A stretch of 64,000 nt of DNA from Phalacrocorax aristotelis (taxonomy: Eukaryota; Chordata; Aves; Suliformes; Phalacrocoracidae). The stretch lies in the NCBI RefSeq assembly GCF_949628215.1, contig NC_134277.1, positions 122,180,963-122,244,962 of the forward strand, given 5' to 3'. This document shows, piece by piece, positions 15,901 to 28,042 of the stretch. The notes below the pieces were generated by a model. That model had not been told where the DNA came from. It did no database searches and worked only from the letters and a program-made list of their open reading frames with translations. The position numbers and the translations under genes are program-made. Numbering within the stretch: position 1 is the first letter of the stretch; each line of letters opens with the position of its first letter.

Positions 15901-18900
15901 CTATGCAGATGTAAACAAGGAAGGCTTTCACTGGCTTCTGCGTGCTTGTTCCCACTGTGCTCCCTGGTAGTTATTATAGATGTGTAGGTATGCTGCTTTA
16001 ACACGCTGGCTCTTTTAATTTTGAATCAATATTATATTATTATATTTTTAAGCATGCCAGAATGAGAAAGGGAGGTGGGAAGGGTTTTGATTCCCTGCTG
16101 CAATTTCTACTGATGAAAAATTATCAAGAAAAGAAACCTGGTAGAGGTAAACATATCTGCCACTGACTTGAGAATAGACCATGAAAAATTGGCTGGTTTG
16201 GTTGGTTTTTTTCCCATTTGTCACAGGAATTAAAGCTGTTACAAGTAGGATGAGAGCAGCTCAAACTGTAGAGCTGTGAAGTTACAAAGATGTGGAAGGG
16301 AGTGTTTCTAGCAGATCTTTCTAGTGTTGTGAAAATTGGGTTAATATGGGAGAGAGGGTTGAGCCTCGCAGAATGGTTCTGGGAGATAAACTAGCACTTG
16401 GAACTCCTTAAATTCAGCCTGACAGGACTTAACCCAGGTCTATTCACCTCTTTCGCTTTCTTGAGGTAGAATTTTCCTGCATTTAAAATTGTTAAACATT
16501 GTGGCGAAGTACAGCAGATTGGGATGACTCAGTTTCCTTCAGGTTTTGATATGCAAAACTTGCCACTATGAGGAGCTGTGCAAAGCAAAATGTGTGAGCA
16601 GCTGGCTCTTTAGTTCCCAGGCTAATCCAAGCGATGGGTGATCAGCAGTTTTAAGCTTAAATGTCTACATGTAGTTAATAGAGTCAGTACTATTAATGAG
16701 AAAAGTCTATGCTAAAAGCTCTTTGCTTTTGTCACGGTATCAGGCGAATTGCCAGCAATCCTGACCCCTGCCTTCCCTGGCCGACAGTTTCTTCCACTGT
16801 TGGTTGTTTGCTGGACTGCAGTTTGAAGAGAGAACATTCTTTCTCATCTCTGGGTGGTGCATCACACTTAAAACCATGAGACCGTCGGCTTCTGAGAAAT
16901 CTCTAAAATAACTCCTTGCCACAGCATCACAGTTTCAGGATTCATGGAGACAGTCATTAGTCATCTTGGTCTGTGTTTTCTGACACTTGTTTCCTGTTGT
17001 ATGTACAGGGTTTGTTTTTTTCTCTGTGAAGATTCACAAGTTACGTTTACAATCTCATAGAGATACTACTAACCTGTAACAATATATCGTATTTGTTACA
17101 GCCTTATCAGAGAATGTTTCAGACATCTGTGTCCTTACAGTCAGCATCAGATGTACGAGTCATTGCATTTATAGCAAAATTCTCATGCTAAGTTAGTACT
17201 AACTTTCATTCCTTAAATGCTGTAACTTTGAAGTACTGAAATAATGTGAAATGAAAATTTATAGCCATGGTGTTTCTAGTTAGCAATGTTTTTATATAAC
17301 TATTCAATCACTATGACAATTATTTGCTTCCTTGAGCTGTCATTCAGATTGCGCATTAAACACTCATCATTTACAATCTTTGAGTGTCACCTCAGTAAGT
17401 AGCATAATGGTTTTGATCTTCAGAGTGGGATGCTGTGACCAGAGTATTGCTTCAGAGCAATATTCATTCTACTGCCCTGCTTTCAAGCTGTTAAGAAAAA
17501 AAAACAAAAACAAAAAACCCAAACCCCAAGTATATTCTGAACTGCTCATGTTCCTTACAGTAGTAACTCTTTAATTTTGGCATTTCAAATACTCTTTGCT
17601 TTTACCCTCAGATTTGGTTGGAATTGTTGTGTAAGTCTTTCAGTGTAATGTTAATTCTCAGCCTGTAACGCTTTACTGTATTTTTGTGATTTTATGATTC
17701 TATAATATCTGTACGATAATTAGTATTAAAACAGAAGCCAACAAAAATGGTGCACTGCGTTACTTGACAGATGCAGAAATCGCATATGCGGCACCAACGA
17801 GCCCATAGCTGAAGACAAGGGGGCAGTGAAGAGGGAGGGAGGGAGTTTGTATAAGTATATATAACCTCTGACACAATTCAAAAAGCACACTGTTCTGACT
17901 ACATAAAACTGGGGTGCCAACTAAGTATTTGCTTGGTTTTTACATGCCTGCTACTACACAGCTGAAATTACATTATGTAGCCATCTAGATATGCGGGAGA
18001 CCAGTAATTTGTGCCCAGGTAGGAGCAGTTTAGTGCTACTGTAGCAAGAATTAGTTCTGTTGTAGGTGCTCTTATGTATAATAACTGGTATCTGATTTAT
18101 GTCTGTACTATTTAAAGACAAATGGCAAAATGTTTTGGTATTAAATTCATGCTGTATCGCTAATGCTGTTTGGTGGGTAGTTCTTATTTGCTGGGGCTTG
18201 TAATTTGGCAATACTTATTTTGTATTTTCACAGTATCGTTTGGGATTATTCCACCCTGGTGGTCTTTAGAATGCATTCATCTGCAAGCATGTACACACTT
18301 TCACACGTACAAAACAGGCAAATAAAATTGTGTTGCTCCTTCTCCCCAGTTGTTTGGGAGAAGAGTTAGATGGTGTAGCTCAAAACTTCACGTTGGAACG
18401 GCCAGCTAGTGATAATGATGTGGTAGCTGTGGGGTTTTTTCTGTTCACACTTCACCTGTAATCCAGGTCACCAAGCAGCAGTGGTCAGATCTTGGCTGAT
18501 CTTTCTAATTTCAAGGGAGCTACTTTCCAGGTCCTAACTGGAGGCAGCCTAGCTCAGCCTGCTTATGCTTATGGAGGAGGAGAGAGAGCTGTGCTGGTGT
18601 CTGCCCACCCTCCTTACCCTGCCCTCACCCTTGTGCGAGGGGTCCTGCGGTCTGCATGGAAGCTTCTTGGGAGTGGAACAAGGACCTCTGTGGCTCCCAG
18701 AGTCTTGGCAGGTTGAAAGCATGCTTTTCCCCACACTGATATTTCATAACTCTCCCCCAACTAAGTAAAACTCAATTTATAACTTGAATCCCTTAAAACA
18801 TTTACTCTAAGAAGTATGTAGCTACTAGCCTTCACTGGTGATGAACACAGAATATAGACTCCTCCTTTCCTTCCTTGTGTCTAAAGCAGCAGTTCCCCAT

Positions 18901-21413
18901 TAGGCCATAAGAACAGTTATAAGTAAGTTAGCAAGCCTTGCAGAAGCAGGTATCAAAGTCAGAAATGAGTGGAAAGCCTGGGAATTGTCACAACGTGGAT
19001 TCTCCCCGCTCCTGGCAGGGCAGGGAAAGGTGGTCATGGAATTATATCTTCCAGTACTGACAAGGTATTCTTTCATCGTTGCCTCTGGTTGCCTTTATCC
19101 ATGGCAAAATCTGAGTTATGGAAGCTCTTGGATAAGCAGAGATCCTTGTGTGATGTTTGGAGATGAAAATGTTGCAGAAAGCAGGACAATCCTTACGCAG
19201 ACTTGGAGGACTGATGATACACTCTCCAAAATACTTTACAGAAGAAAGGTTAAAACTGATGTTTGGCACTGGGAGGTGTGTGTAGGTGTGTGGGAGGGTA
19301 TTTAACAATGACAGCCAAAATGCATAGGTTTGGGGTCAAGTTCTGGCAGGGCAATTAAGCAGTGTGTATTTCTAAGAAAGCAGAGGAATTTCTGGTACAG
19401 AATGCTTTTACACCCCCAATCTGCATTTGCTGCATTCATCTAAGTAGTCTGAAAATAACTATTTTTCCGTTAAGGAGCGAAGATATCTTCGGGTGTCATT
19501 GTAAAATAATGAATAAATGCTCTGTGTGTGTACATATTTTGTAAGGCCTTGTCTCTTCCTCTGTAGAGTTGTCTCAACTCCTGCATCTCTGGGATGCAGC
19601 TGTGCCCCCCCGTGATCTCAAATATCTCTCTGCTTTTTGCCTTCTAGCTTTTGGACCCTGGCCATTTGTGTACTGCCTCCCAGAGGTTCATGAAATGTAT
19701 TTCAGATAAGTGAGCGCACTGGTGGGTTTAAGTTAACTATAGAGGGGTCCGTGAAAAAAAAAACCAACAAACTAGGGGTTGAAGTTTTAAAACCAGTCTT
19801 ACTCCATTTTGTTTTTTAAAATTCCTAATGCACAAGGGGGTGCCTGTGAGAATTTGCAGTCAAGCTGAGCTGCTGCTGCAGAGGCTGGGTTGGATTCATG
19901 TCTGATGTAAGAGGAGTTGTCAGCTTTGGTCTTCTGGCAACTAGGGACAGCAAAGGCAAATGCTCAGGTATTTCTGTTTGAGGAAAAACAGCCATCCTGT
20001 TTACACAACAAATTGTCATGCCATGGAATGGGGTAGACCTGTCTTGTCTGTGAACAGTGTGACAGCTTCATCCCTTTCCCCTAGAAAGGAATCTTTAGTT
20101 TCAGAGTGGGTTTTTTTTCCCCCTTTCTGTATTGTTCAGTGGATTTTTGCCTTTCTGTTCATGCTGCAATCTCTGTAATACCTGGATCTATTCACATATA
20201 CAAGTTTGATCTAACACAACTTGAAAATGATATTGTACAAATTCCCATGTTCCAGAAATAAAGAAAAGGGCTAAATGGAGACCTCATGGTAGCCAGACTG
20301 GGCATCCCTGAATGAAGCAGCGGTGGGGTCTCAGCCAGGAGCTCTGCTCAGGTGCCTGCTTTTCTCATCTGGGCTCTGCATTCCTTTGCTCCATTTTAAA
20401 CTTTGGATAGGACTAGTCAAACCCAACTTTTGTCCATGCAAAAATTATCAGTCTGATCTTAAAATATTTTTGTGCTTAAACCCCAAACTAAAGTCTGAGC
20501 TACTGTGTTTAATAAAGCACTTACCACTTTTTACATAAGAACAGGTCAAAATCAGAGGCAGAGCCTGGCTATTCCTCCTCAGGTCATCTTTGACTGGGGT
20601 GATTTAGTCAATCACACAACATGTATTTGTTGTCAGGTAACTTCTCTATGCGTATACTGGTGGCAAAAATAAACTTATTTCCCTACATGTGTGTGGAAAG
20701 TAACATTAACTTTTCTAATGCATTTGCTATTGCTTGTAGCCATTCTCGGTTTCCAGCAACAACTATTTTCTAAAGTCTTTGGTTCCCACCTAGACCGCTT
20801 CTCCTCTTTAACTCTCTTTTTCTCAGTCTGAGTGTTGCCAGCTCTGGAATTTGCATAGTACTTTTGAAATATCTAGAACTAAATGCCTGATTGAGCTGGC
20901 ATGGTGTAAGAAATTGGACTTAGACTATTGCTGTATCCTGATCTGGAGGTGCCTTCTGCCCAGGCAGTATTGCCTCGACAACAATTTCAGAAGTGTTAGC
21001 AGGCACCACAAGGAAACTCAGCATTGCAAAAACCAGAGGTGCAAAAGGCTTGGTTTCAGGTAATTTGTATGTGGCTTGTGTAAAGATATTTTCTTTTTCT
21101 CTTGCCATTTAGTACTCACTAACTGACAACCAGGAACTATTTATGTTTCCTCATTATTTGAGATGAGACCTTTCTAAATTGGTCCACATGCCAGTAAGTG
21201 GAGAGCAGCAGAAATCTTTCTCTACTCTGTCTTTGGTAACCAAAATCATGCCTTGGAGGTAGCAAACACACAGCATGTTACTGATTTTTCTTTACAGTAA
21301 ATATTTGACATGCATCAAGTCTTCTTCTGCTTTGAATGAACTGCCAACTTGCAAACTACCTTGGGTAAAGTATCTAAGCTGTAGTGAGTTTGGTAGTCTA
21401 GCAAATGGTTTTT
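12972..21413. other. Intergenic region between UBE2V2 and the CLC gene
   Basis: About 8.4 kb has no exon I can recognise. Open frames are short and lack family features. The stretch around 18,560-18,715 is relatively GC-rich but does not translate into anything known. A-rich tracts occur near 17,491-17,530 and 19,753-19,770. An upstream non-coding or first coding exon of the CLC gene may lie here, but I cannot place it. Confidence 0.6.
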
Positions 21414-21500
21414 ATAGAATCATAAAGGTTGGAAAAGACCTCTGAGATCAAGTCCAACCGCCAACCCAACACCACAATGCCTCCTAAACCATGTCCTGAA
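21414..21500 (-). repeat. CR1 LINE 3' end fragment (minus strand)
   Basis: The sequence starting atagaatcataaaggttgga and continuing through the aagacctctgagatc and caagtccaacc segments is the reverse complement of the 3' terminus of avian CR1 elements. The same terminus is seen on the plus strand at about 50,280-50,377. It is short and 5'-truncated, as CR1 copies usually are, with a single unit of the terminal octamer. Confidence 0.85.
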
Positions 21501-21572
21501 TCTATCAAAAAATAAATTTGACATGTAAATTGAAAAGAAATTGTGTTAGAGAGTAGGCTTTTTTAGGGTGCC

Positions 21573-21579
21573 TATATAA
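21573..21579 (+). promoter_or_regulatory. TATA-like TATATAA upstream of the first CLC exon found
   Basis: This is a TATA-like heptamer about 450 bases before the first recognised CLC coding sequence. It would matter only if transcription starts locally and the exon ending at 22264 is the first exon. Such motifs are common by chance in A/T-rich DNA. Confidence 0.15.
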
Positions 21580-22048
21580 TACTGAGGATTCAGGGTTTAA
21601 CTGAATGTCACTCCAACCTAGATTTTGTTTTATTTCATTGAATTCTATGATTAGATTAGTGGATCAAGAGCCCAAAGCACAGCAAGTGACTACCTCTTAA
21701 CAGACAAAGCCCCTGTGCGTGCCTTAAACATCCCTGTCCTCTGAACAGTCAGCAAGGAGCTGGTGCGATAATCTTGCTACGGTGGCTGGTCTGTGTGTGG
21801 AATGACTTCACCAGAGAGCTCCAGCTCAGACAAGTTTTTGTTGTTCTGACTGTGCTGGGTCTATGCATAGTCACAGCGAACCAAGGCCAAACACAGACCA
21901 GCCAATCTCTGTGCCACAGCTACTCCATCCTCATGTGGTTTTCCACTCCCCTCTCTCAGTCTCAAGGAGACTGATCTTGGGCTCACATCGTCCATGTTGG
22001 TATCCCAAAGAAGGAGGCCGCTGTAATGTCATCACTTTTTCCCCATAG

Positions 22049-22264
22049 GACACACGTGGAAAATGGTGAAGAGGAGATGTTAATGGCAGAAGATCGTGGG
22101 CCTGATTTGATTCATCCTCAGGATTTTGGGAGGCAATGCAGAAGCAGTTTAGAAAATTATCACTGCAAGGAGGAAAAAGAACACCTGATAGCCCATGAGA
22201 GTCTGGATTATTTGCCTTCACACAGTAACATCTATAAGAAGTGGCTACAAGAGAAAACATATGG
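22049..22264 (+). CDS. CLC chloride channel/exchanger (CLC-6/7-like): exon encoding the cytosolic N-terminal tail
   Basis: The exon follows a good acceptor (tttttccccatag at 22036-22048) and ends at a gtaaat donor at 22265, in phase 2. The translation reads VENGEEEMLMAEDRG early and HESLDYLPSHSNIYKKWLQE near its end. An acidic stretch followed by an ESLDY motif just before the first membrane helix is characteristic of the CLC-6, CLC-7 and plant CLC N-termini. The start is not certain. The frame is open upstream to an ATG at 22026, with a stop at 21972-21974, so this could instead be the first coding exon starting at 22026. I prefer splicing at 22049 because the acceptor and its pyrimidine tract are strong. 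It joins in frame to 23163. Confidence 0.78.
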
Positions 22265-23162
22265 GTAAATTTATGTTAAATAATTTTAAGTTGCCTCTAA
22301 ACTATGGATAATTTGGACAATCCAAGGAGATGCCTGTTAGCAGAAGGAATTAAGATGATGTTATTTATTGTTTCTGTACATAGGAAAATATTTTAATAGA
22401 ATGTAGAAGGGGGCCAAGAGGCAAGGAGTTTTGATTAACAGTGTTTTTTGAGAGCATTTATGCCTTTGCTTTTCACAAATTATTGAATGCAAAAAAAAAT
22501 TATTAACTACTCAATGTATACAACTTGAAAGGAAGAGGCTTTGCAGAGGTCTGGGGGAATGTTCTCTCACTGAGACTTTTCTTGACATTCACTGCCTCTT
22601 AGTGTAATCTGCAGGAAACGTGGTGTTTGAGTCTCAGTAGGGGTGCTCTAGTCCTGGATGATACTACAAATAAATCAGAAATTATTACTGATGCACAATT
22701 ATTATCAGAAGAATAAGTTTAGGAATGACAGAAATGAGGTAAAGGTTTGCATGTTTATATGAGAGGTGCTCAGTGCATTAGTTGCAGTAAAAGAAAACAG
22801 GAATTACTTTGAAATGAGTTCTGAGTGCTCTGCTGAATGCCTAATTACTGAGTCACATAATTGAACTTTGAGATGGCACCAATCAGCATCTGAAAGCAGA
22901 TTGCACTGCTACTTAAAAAAAAAACAAAACCAAAAAATCCAACCATGTTCTTTACCCAAATGGAAGTGGTTTTCACCTGAAGGTAAAGTTTTGCTGAGTG
23001 TACGCTTTTTAAGGCGATATTGGCAAGAACAGCCTCTTGCTCATGCAGTCATGGTTAATGATCAGAATGCTCTAAAAATGGAACCGGCATGTTTGTGAGT
23101 GGAAGCACGGCAAATAGTTCTATGCTATAGGCTGAGAGGTAACTGTGTTTTCCTGTTTCTAG
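22265..23162 (+). other. CLC gene intron
   Basis: This 0.9-kb intron has a gtaaat donor and a tgtttctag acceptor. It contains an A-rich tract near 22,912-22,943 and nothing else recognisable. Confidence 0.8.
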
Positions 23163-23292
23163 AAAAGAGTGGGATCGATGGCTGCTGATGGGGCTAATTG
23201 GAACAGCAGTTGGGATGCTGGGGTTTTTGACTCATCAGATAATTGACTCTCTCATCAAATTGAAATGGGACCTGGTGGGAAATTACCTACAG
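23163..23292 (+). CDS. CLC-6/7-like exon: first transmembrane helix
   Basis: This 130-base exon has an acceptor ending tttctag at 23162 and a gtgagc donor at 23293; it is entered in phase 2 and left in phase 0. It reads KEWDRWLLMGLIGTAVGMLG, then FLTHQIIDSLIKLKW, and ends VGNYLQ. This matches helix B of CLC proteins: a basic and aromatic lead-in, a Gly-rich hydrophobic helix, then an amphipathic LKW segment aligned with the LKFG/LKYR stretch of CLC-6 and CLC-7. There are no stops or frameshifts. Confidence 0.93.
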
Positions 23293-23899
23293 GTGAGCAA
23301 GAAAAAGTCAGCATGACCTCTTCTGTGTTTGTTTATTAGAAAATCCACACTGTAAAGTTTTAACTGACTAGAGGTCCTGCCTGTCTAGGTGGGTGTGGAC
23401 ATCAGAAATCCTGTGGTGCTTTGTGTAGGCATGCTTTGGTGCACAGTATAATGTCTGAAATTGTTCTTGTAATGAGACTGATGAAGGTAATCTTTAAAAT
23501 ATTGTGGTTTTCCTCTCCCTCCTTGTACATAAGGGGCACGTGCTGCTTTAGTTGATGTCCAAGGGAAGGGATTAGGTTTCTCTAAGGTACTTAATGAATG
23601 CAGACCTGGTATCAGATATGTTATTTCTTTCTATGTCTGGGGCAGCTATCTTCTGCTAATGCTATAATAGATTATTGTGGAATGATTAATTTGTCCTTGA
23701 TGGGTATCATCATCTCTGTGATAATTGGGATGGTGGTGGTAAAAATCACCAAATGGCTAAAACCAATGTAAATGTTCAGGTATCTTTCACCCTGACTGCT
23801 TGTTCTTCTCACCTCTAGAGAGAAGAGGGTGGTAAAATTTTCACCTGGTTTGTGATATCTATGGTAGATAGCATCAATACTGAAGAGATTCTTGTGAGA

Positions 23900-26669
23900 A
23901 AGGGGCTTTGAGCTTTTGTTCCCACTGAACCCTGACCAGGGAGGGTCAGGCATCCTGTCAGCTGGTGCTGGGGGAGCCTGTACAACTACCAAGCACGGCA
24001 TGCAGCCAGCAGATGCAGCAAGTTGTGCCGAAGGGGGCCAGGGTCTGGGCTGACAGTGCTTTTGTGCTCAGCAATGGTGGCAAGGAATTGCCAGAGATGG
24101 TCCCCTGCACCTAGGGGAGAAATTACCCCTGACTCAGCAGAGGCCACAACTCAGAGCAAGCTCCTGAGGGATGGTGCAGCTTTGCAGGTTTGGGGCTGCA
24201 GGCAGTGCCTGAGGCTTCTCACTGGGGCTGGGGCATGGCAGATGAGTTCCTTCTCTGCATAGGCAAGGTAGGATAGCTGACACTGCTGGAAAGCTGCAGT
24301 GGCTGGATACAGGATCTTTAGGAAGGACAGACTGGGTTGGTTAGGAAGTCCAGTTGCTCTTTTTTGTGAGAAAGCAGTGGGAATGGATGGAGCTTCGCCT
24401 TGGGACAGATGAGAGTCAGCTGAGAGCTTGCAGATCAGGGTTAAAGGGCACACCAACATATGTGATGTTGTTGTTGTGTCTGCTATAGACCACCTGCTCA
24501 TGAGGAATTAGACAAGGCTGTCTTCAGACAATTGGAAGAAGTCTTATGGTCACTGGCCCAGATCCTTATGGAGGTCTTTAGCTAACCACCCCACTATCTG
24601 CTGGAAGGACAAAACAGCAGGGCACAAGGAATCTGTGAGCTTTCTGGAGTGCATTGATAACAGCTTCCTTATAGATGACCAAGAAGCCAATGAGGGGACA
24701 TACTTTGCTGGACCTCATACTTACAGACAAGGAAGGACTGGTCAGGTATGTGAAGGCTGGGGGCAGCAGTGACCATGAGATGGCAGTGTACAGGATCTTG
24801 AGATGAGGGAGAAAAAGCAAAAAGCAGGATAACAATTCTGGACTTCAGGAGAGTACTTTGGTCTGTTCAGGGATCTGCTTGGAAGAATCCCAAAGGAGAC
24901 CATCCTGGAGAGAATAGGGGTCCAAGAGGGCTGGTTGGTTTTTAGTGATTACGTCCATGGTGAAAAACAGTCCATTCCAGTGAGCAGGTGTTGTGGTTTA
25001 ACTCCAGCTGACAATCACCACATGGGTGCTTGCTCAATCCCCTCACAGTTGGATGGGGAGAGAATTGGAAGAGTAAAAGTGAGAAAACTCATTGGTTGAG
25101 ATAAAGACAGCTTAATAGGTAAAGCAAAAGCCATGCACACAAGCAAAGCAGAACAAAAAATTTATTCACTACTTCCCATGGGCAGGCAGGTGTTCAGCCA
25201 TCTCCAGGAAAGCAGGGCTCCATCATGCGTAATGGTTACTTGGGGAGACAAATGCCATCTCTCCTAATGTCCCCTCCTTCCTTCTTATTTCCCCAGCTTT
25301 ATATGCTGAGCATGACATCACATGGTATGGGATATCCCTTTGGCCAGTTGGGGTCAGCTGTCCCAGCTGTGTCCCCTCCCAGCTTCTTGTGCACCCCCAG
25401 CCCACTCGCTGGTGGGGTGGTGTGAGAAGCAGAAAAGGCCTTGGCTCTGTGTAAGCACTGCTCAGCAATAACGAAAACATCCCTGTGTTATCAACACTGT
25501 TTCCAGCACAAATCCAAAACACAGCCCCATGAGAAAAATAACTCTACTAAAGCAAAACCATCACAGCAGGATATCAAGCAAAAGGTGGCAGGAAGCTCCT
25601 CACAAAACTCAAACATAAAAAGGAACCACACAAGAGGTGGAAGCAGAGACAGGTGACCCAGGAGGAATAGAGACACTGAGTGTGCAGGGACGGGGTTAGG
25701 AAAGCCAGTGTTCACCTGGAGCTGAATCTGATAAGGGATGTTGAAGGGCCACAAGAAAGGAAGGAGGTGTCTGCAGGTACATCAGCATCAAAAGGAAGAC
25801 TAGGAAAAACATGGGCTTGTTGTTGAACTGGGTAGGGGACTTGGTGAAAAAGGACTTGGAAAAGGCCAAGATTCTTGATGCCTTCTCTGAGAGAGCTGGC
25901 TGATGTCATTTTGAGGCCACCCAATTATCTTTGAAATGTCATGGCAATTGAGGAGAGATGCCTGAGGACTGGAGGAAGCCAGCGTCTCTCCTATCTTCAA
26001 GAAGGACAAGAAGGAGGATCCAGGGAACTACAGGCCAGTCAACCTCTTCCTGACCCCAGGATATAGCAAGTAATCCTGGAAAACTTTTCTAACCATATGA
26101 AGGACAAAAAGGTGATTGGGTGTAGTCAATATGGATTTACAATGGATAACAACCCTCTACAATGACATGACTGGAGCAGTGGATGTTGTTTAGCTTGACT
26201 TTAGCAAGGCTTTCATCACTGTCTCCCGTAACATCCTCATAGACAAACTGGTGGTGTATGGGTTAGATAAGTGGACGGTGAGATAGATTTAAAACTTGCA
26301 GAACTGCAGGGCTCAACGCTTTGTGATCAGTGACACAAAGCCCAGCTGAAGGCTGGTCACCACAGGTGTACCCCAGGCATCAATACTGGGGCCAAACACT
26401 GTTGGACATGCCCTGGGTGATGGGACAGACCGCAGCAAACTTGCAGACCAAAGCAAAACTGGAAGGAAGCAGTGCTTGATAGGCCAGATGATTGTGTTGC
26501 TGTTCAGCCAACAGCCTCCTGGGCTGCATCAGGAGGGGCTGCCAGCAGGTCGAGGGAGGTTGATCCTTCCCCTCTGTTGAGCACTGGTGAGGCCACACCT
26601 GGAGTAGCGTGTCCACTTCTGGGCTCGCCAGTACAAGGCAGACAGGCATGTGTCCTCTGCTGTTCTATG
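23900..26669 (+). mobile_element. Degenerate CR1 LINE (non-LTR retrotransposon), plus strand
   Basis: Conserved CR1 blocks occur in order. The late endonuclease region is seen at about 24,270-24,850 (for example gaccacctgctcatgagg followed by atctgctggaaggac). The pre-RT and RT regions follow at about 25,570-26,400, including translated fragments LDFSKAF-like at about 26,190-26,215 and GVPQASILGP at about 26,366-26,395. The post-RT block cacacctggagtagcgtgtc lies near 26,600. It ends at ttctatga (26662-26669), the CR1 3' terminus. In-frame stops and internal deletions (for example near 25,888) show it is dead. The 5' limit is uncertain; CR1-like sequence is clear from about 24,160. A solo LTR interrupts it at 24989-25565. 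Confidence 0.85.
24989..25565 (+). mobile_element. Solo LTR (probably ERVL-type) nested in the CR1 element
   Basis: This 577-base unit starts TGTTGTGGTTTAACTCC and ends CCATCACA, giving the TG...CA termini of an LTR. It is flanked by identical 5-base copies of gcagg (24984-24988 and 25566-25570). The CR1 sequence reads through if the unit and one gcagg copy are removed, so this is an insertion with a 5-bp target duplication, the size typical of ERVL-class elements. Internal segments such as gagaattggaagagtaaaag and gctcagcaataacgaaaaca match an LTR family I recognise from bird genomes. No internal viral genes are present; it is a recombined solo LTR. Confidence 0.85.
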
Positions 26670-26919
26670 AAATCAAGTTAATGGAATAATGCTGCCGATT
26701 GCTGACCTGAATCACTTCACAGAAACACAGGGGAAAACTTGCTCTGTGGAACAGATGGAGGCTGAATATATCGGGGGAGTATCCAAGAAATGAACAAGTT
26801 TAGGTTTTCCATGAGGAAAGCATATATAATGCTCTTGGAATATTATTCCCCTGAGGTTTCTTATATACAGACTATGCATATGTTTATAAAATATATAAAC
26901 AGTGGATGAATACACATGC

Positions 26920-26995
26920 CTACATATATATGCATTTTTATGTATATACATGCATGTGTGTATATATACACACTAAAGTATAAATAAAGAATATA
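26920..26995. repeat. TA/CA-rich microsatellite
   Basis: This is alternating purine-pyrimidine sequence (tatatatgca, tgtatataca and tgtgtatatatacacac blocks) just downstream of the CR1 copy. It is imperfect simple sequence with no coding content. Confidence 0.6.
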
Positions 26996-27961
26996 TAGAA
27001 AAGCCACAGTTTGACTCCAGGACATCACAACAACCGTTAGACACACTGTTGGACCTGTTGTATTATTTGTCCTGTTGTATTAAACTAATGCAGAGGGACA
27101 GGAGGTAAGTTCACCCAGGCTCTGACATCGGTACAAACATGCAATTCCTCCTCTGGAAGACCTTCCTATCTAAATACGTTCTTCAGCTGTGGATGAGCAA
27201 AATTCATCTTCATGCTTTGCTTTTTGGCTGCACAATCTGCTTACAGAAGCCTTGATGGGACATGCTGTGGGAAAGGCTGTGGTGGCTGACTGTAATGCTG
27301 GGACCTCAGAAATGCAAGGGATGTGTTTGACCTGCACACACAATGAATCACAGCTGAGCACTGCAGAAGGCGGCAAGGCTGTGGGAGCTGAGGAGTTCTG
27401 GAGACAGCATGGCTGCGGGCAGCACCAGCACAAACAAAACAAAAACGCAGGGAGATTGAAATGTGTTTTTCAAATGTGAGAAGGCCTAGGATGAGAGATG
27501 TCCTTTTGGTTAAAATAAAGCAGGAAAGAGCTCGCTCAATATATTCTGTCTACTAATAATAGCTGCAAATTCATAAAGGTAATTACTGATGTAAGACTCT
27601 GATGCCTCCATTCAGGCAAAATATCTCCTGAAGACACCATGTAGTGTTTTCTTGTGCATATTCTTAAGGTCCTTTAACTCTACTTCTGACCTGAAAAGGG
27701 CCTTGATGAGTAACAATGTATCCTTCATAGTGTTTTTAGAGATGGGCAAGAAGTCCTGGAAGAAAAACATGACCTGACTCTGAAAGTCACCATTCACCTC
27801 ACTGTTACTCACTCCTGTCCTTCTAAAGGCCTGCACTGCTTGTTTTGGTTTTTTGCTATGGTATACCTGCTGCCTGCAGAAATCTGTGGGACAAAACATA
27901 ATTGAAAAGCAGGACCTGGTCTACGGGTCCTGATGTAGTAATCTGTTTGTCAACTGGACAG

Positions 27962-28042
27962 GATGGCAACATCCACATGACCTGGCTGTGTGTGCTCGGC
28001 TCCGGGCTGGCCATGGTGTTTCTCTCTTCAGGCTCAGTGCTG
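27962..28042 (+). CDS. CLC-6/7-like exon: second transmembrane segment (helix C)
   Basis: This exon has 27 codons and is phase 0 at both ends. The acceptor ends ctggacag at 27961 and the donor gtaagt starts at 28043. It reads DGNIHMTWLCVLGSGLAMVF and then LSSGSVL, a short polar lead-in and a hydrophobic helix. In CLC-6 the aligned part is the segment leading to the LVLIEPVAAGSGIP filter. The pyrimidine tract before the acceptor is only moderate, but the frame and position between neighbouring exons fit exactly. Confidence 0.88.

Larger units (their letters stand above)
23293..27961 (+). other. CLC gene intron with nested mobile elements
   Basis: This 4.7-kb intron is occupied mostly by a degenerate CR1 LINE (about 23,900-26,669) with a solo LTR inserted in it; both are listed separately. 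A TA/CA-rich simple-sequence tract lies at about 26,920-26,995. The remaining 27,000-27,950 holds no recognisable coding sequence. Confidence 0.85.

Noticed and set aside
18549..18768. Overlapping short open frames in a GC-richer stretch
   Set aside because: Considered as a possible first exon of the CLC gene or a CpG promoter, but there is no CLC-like sequence and too few CpG dinucleotides to support it.
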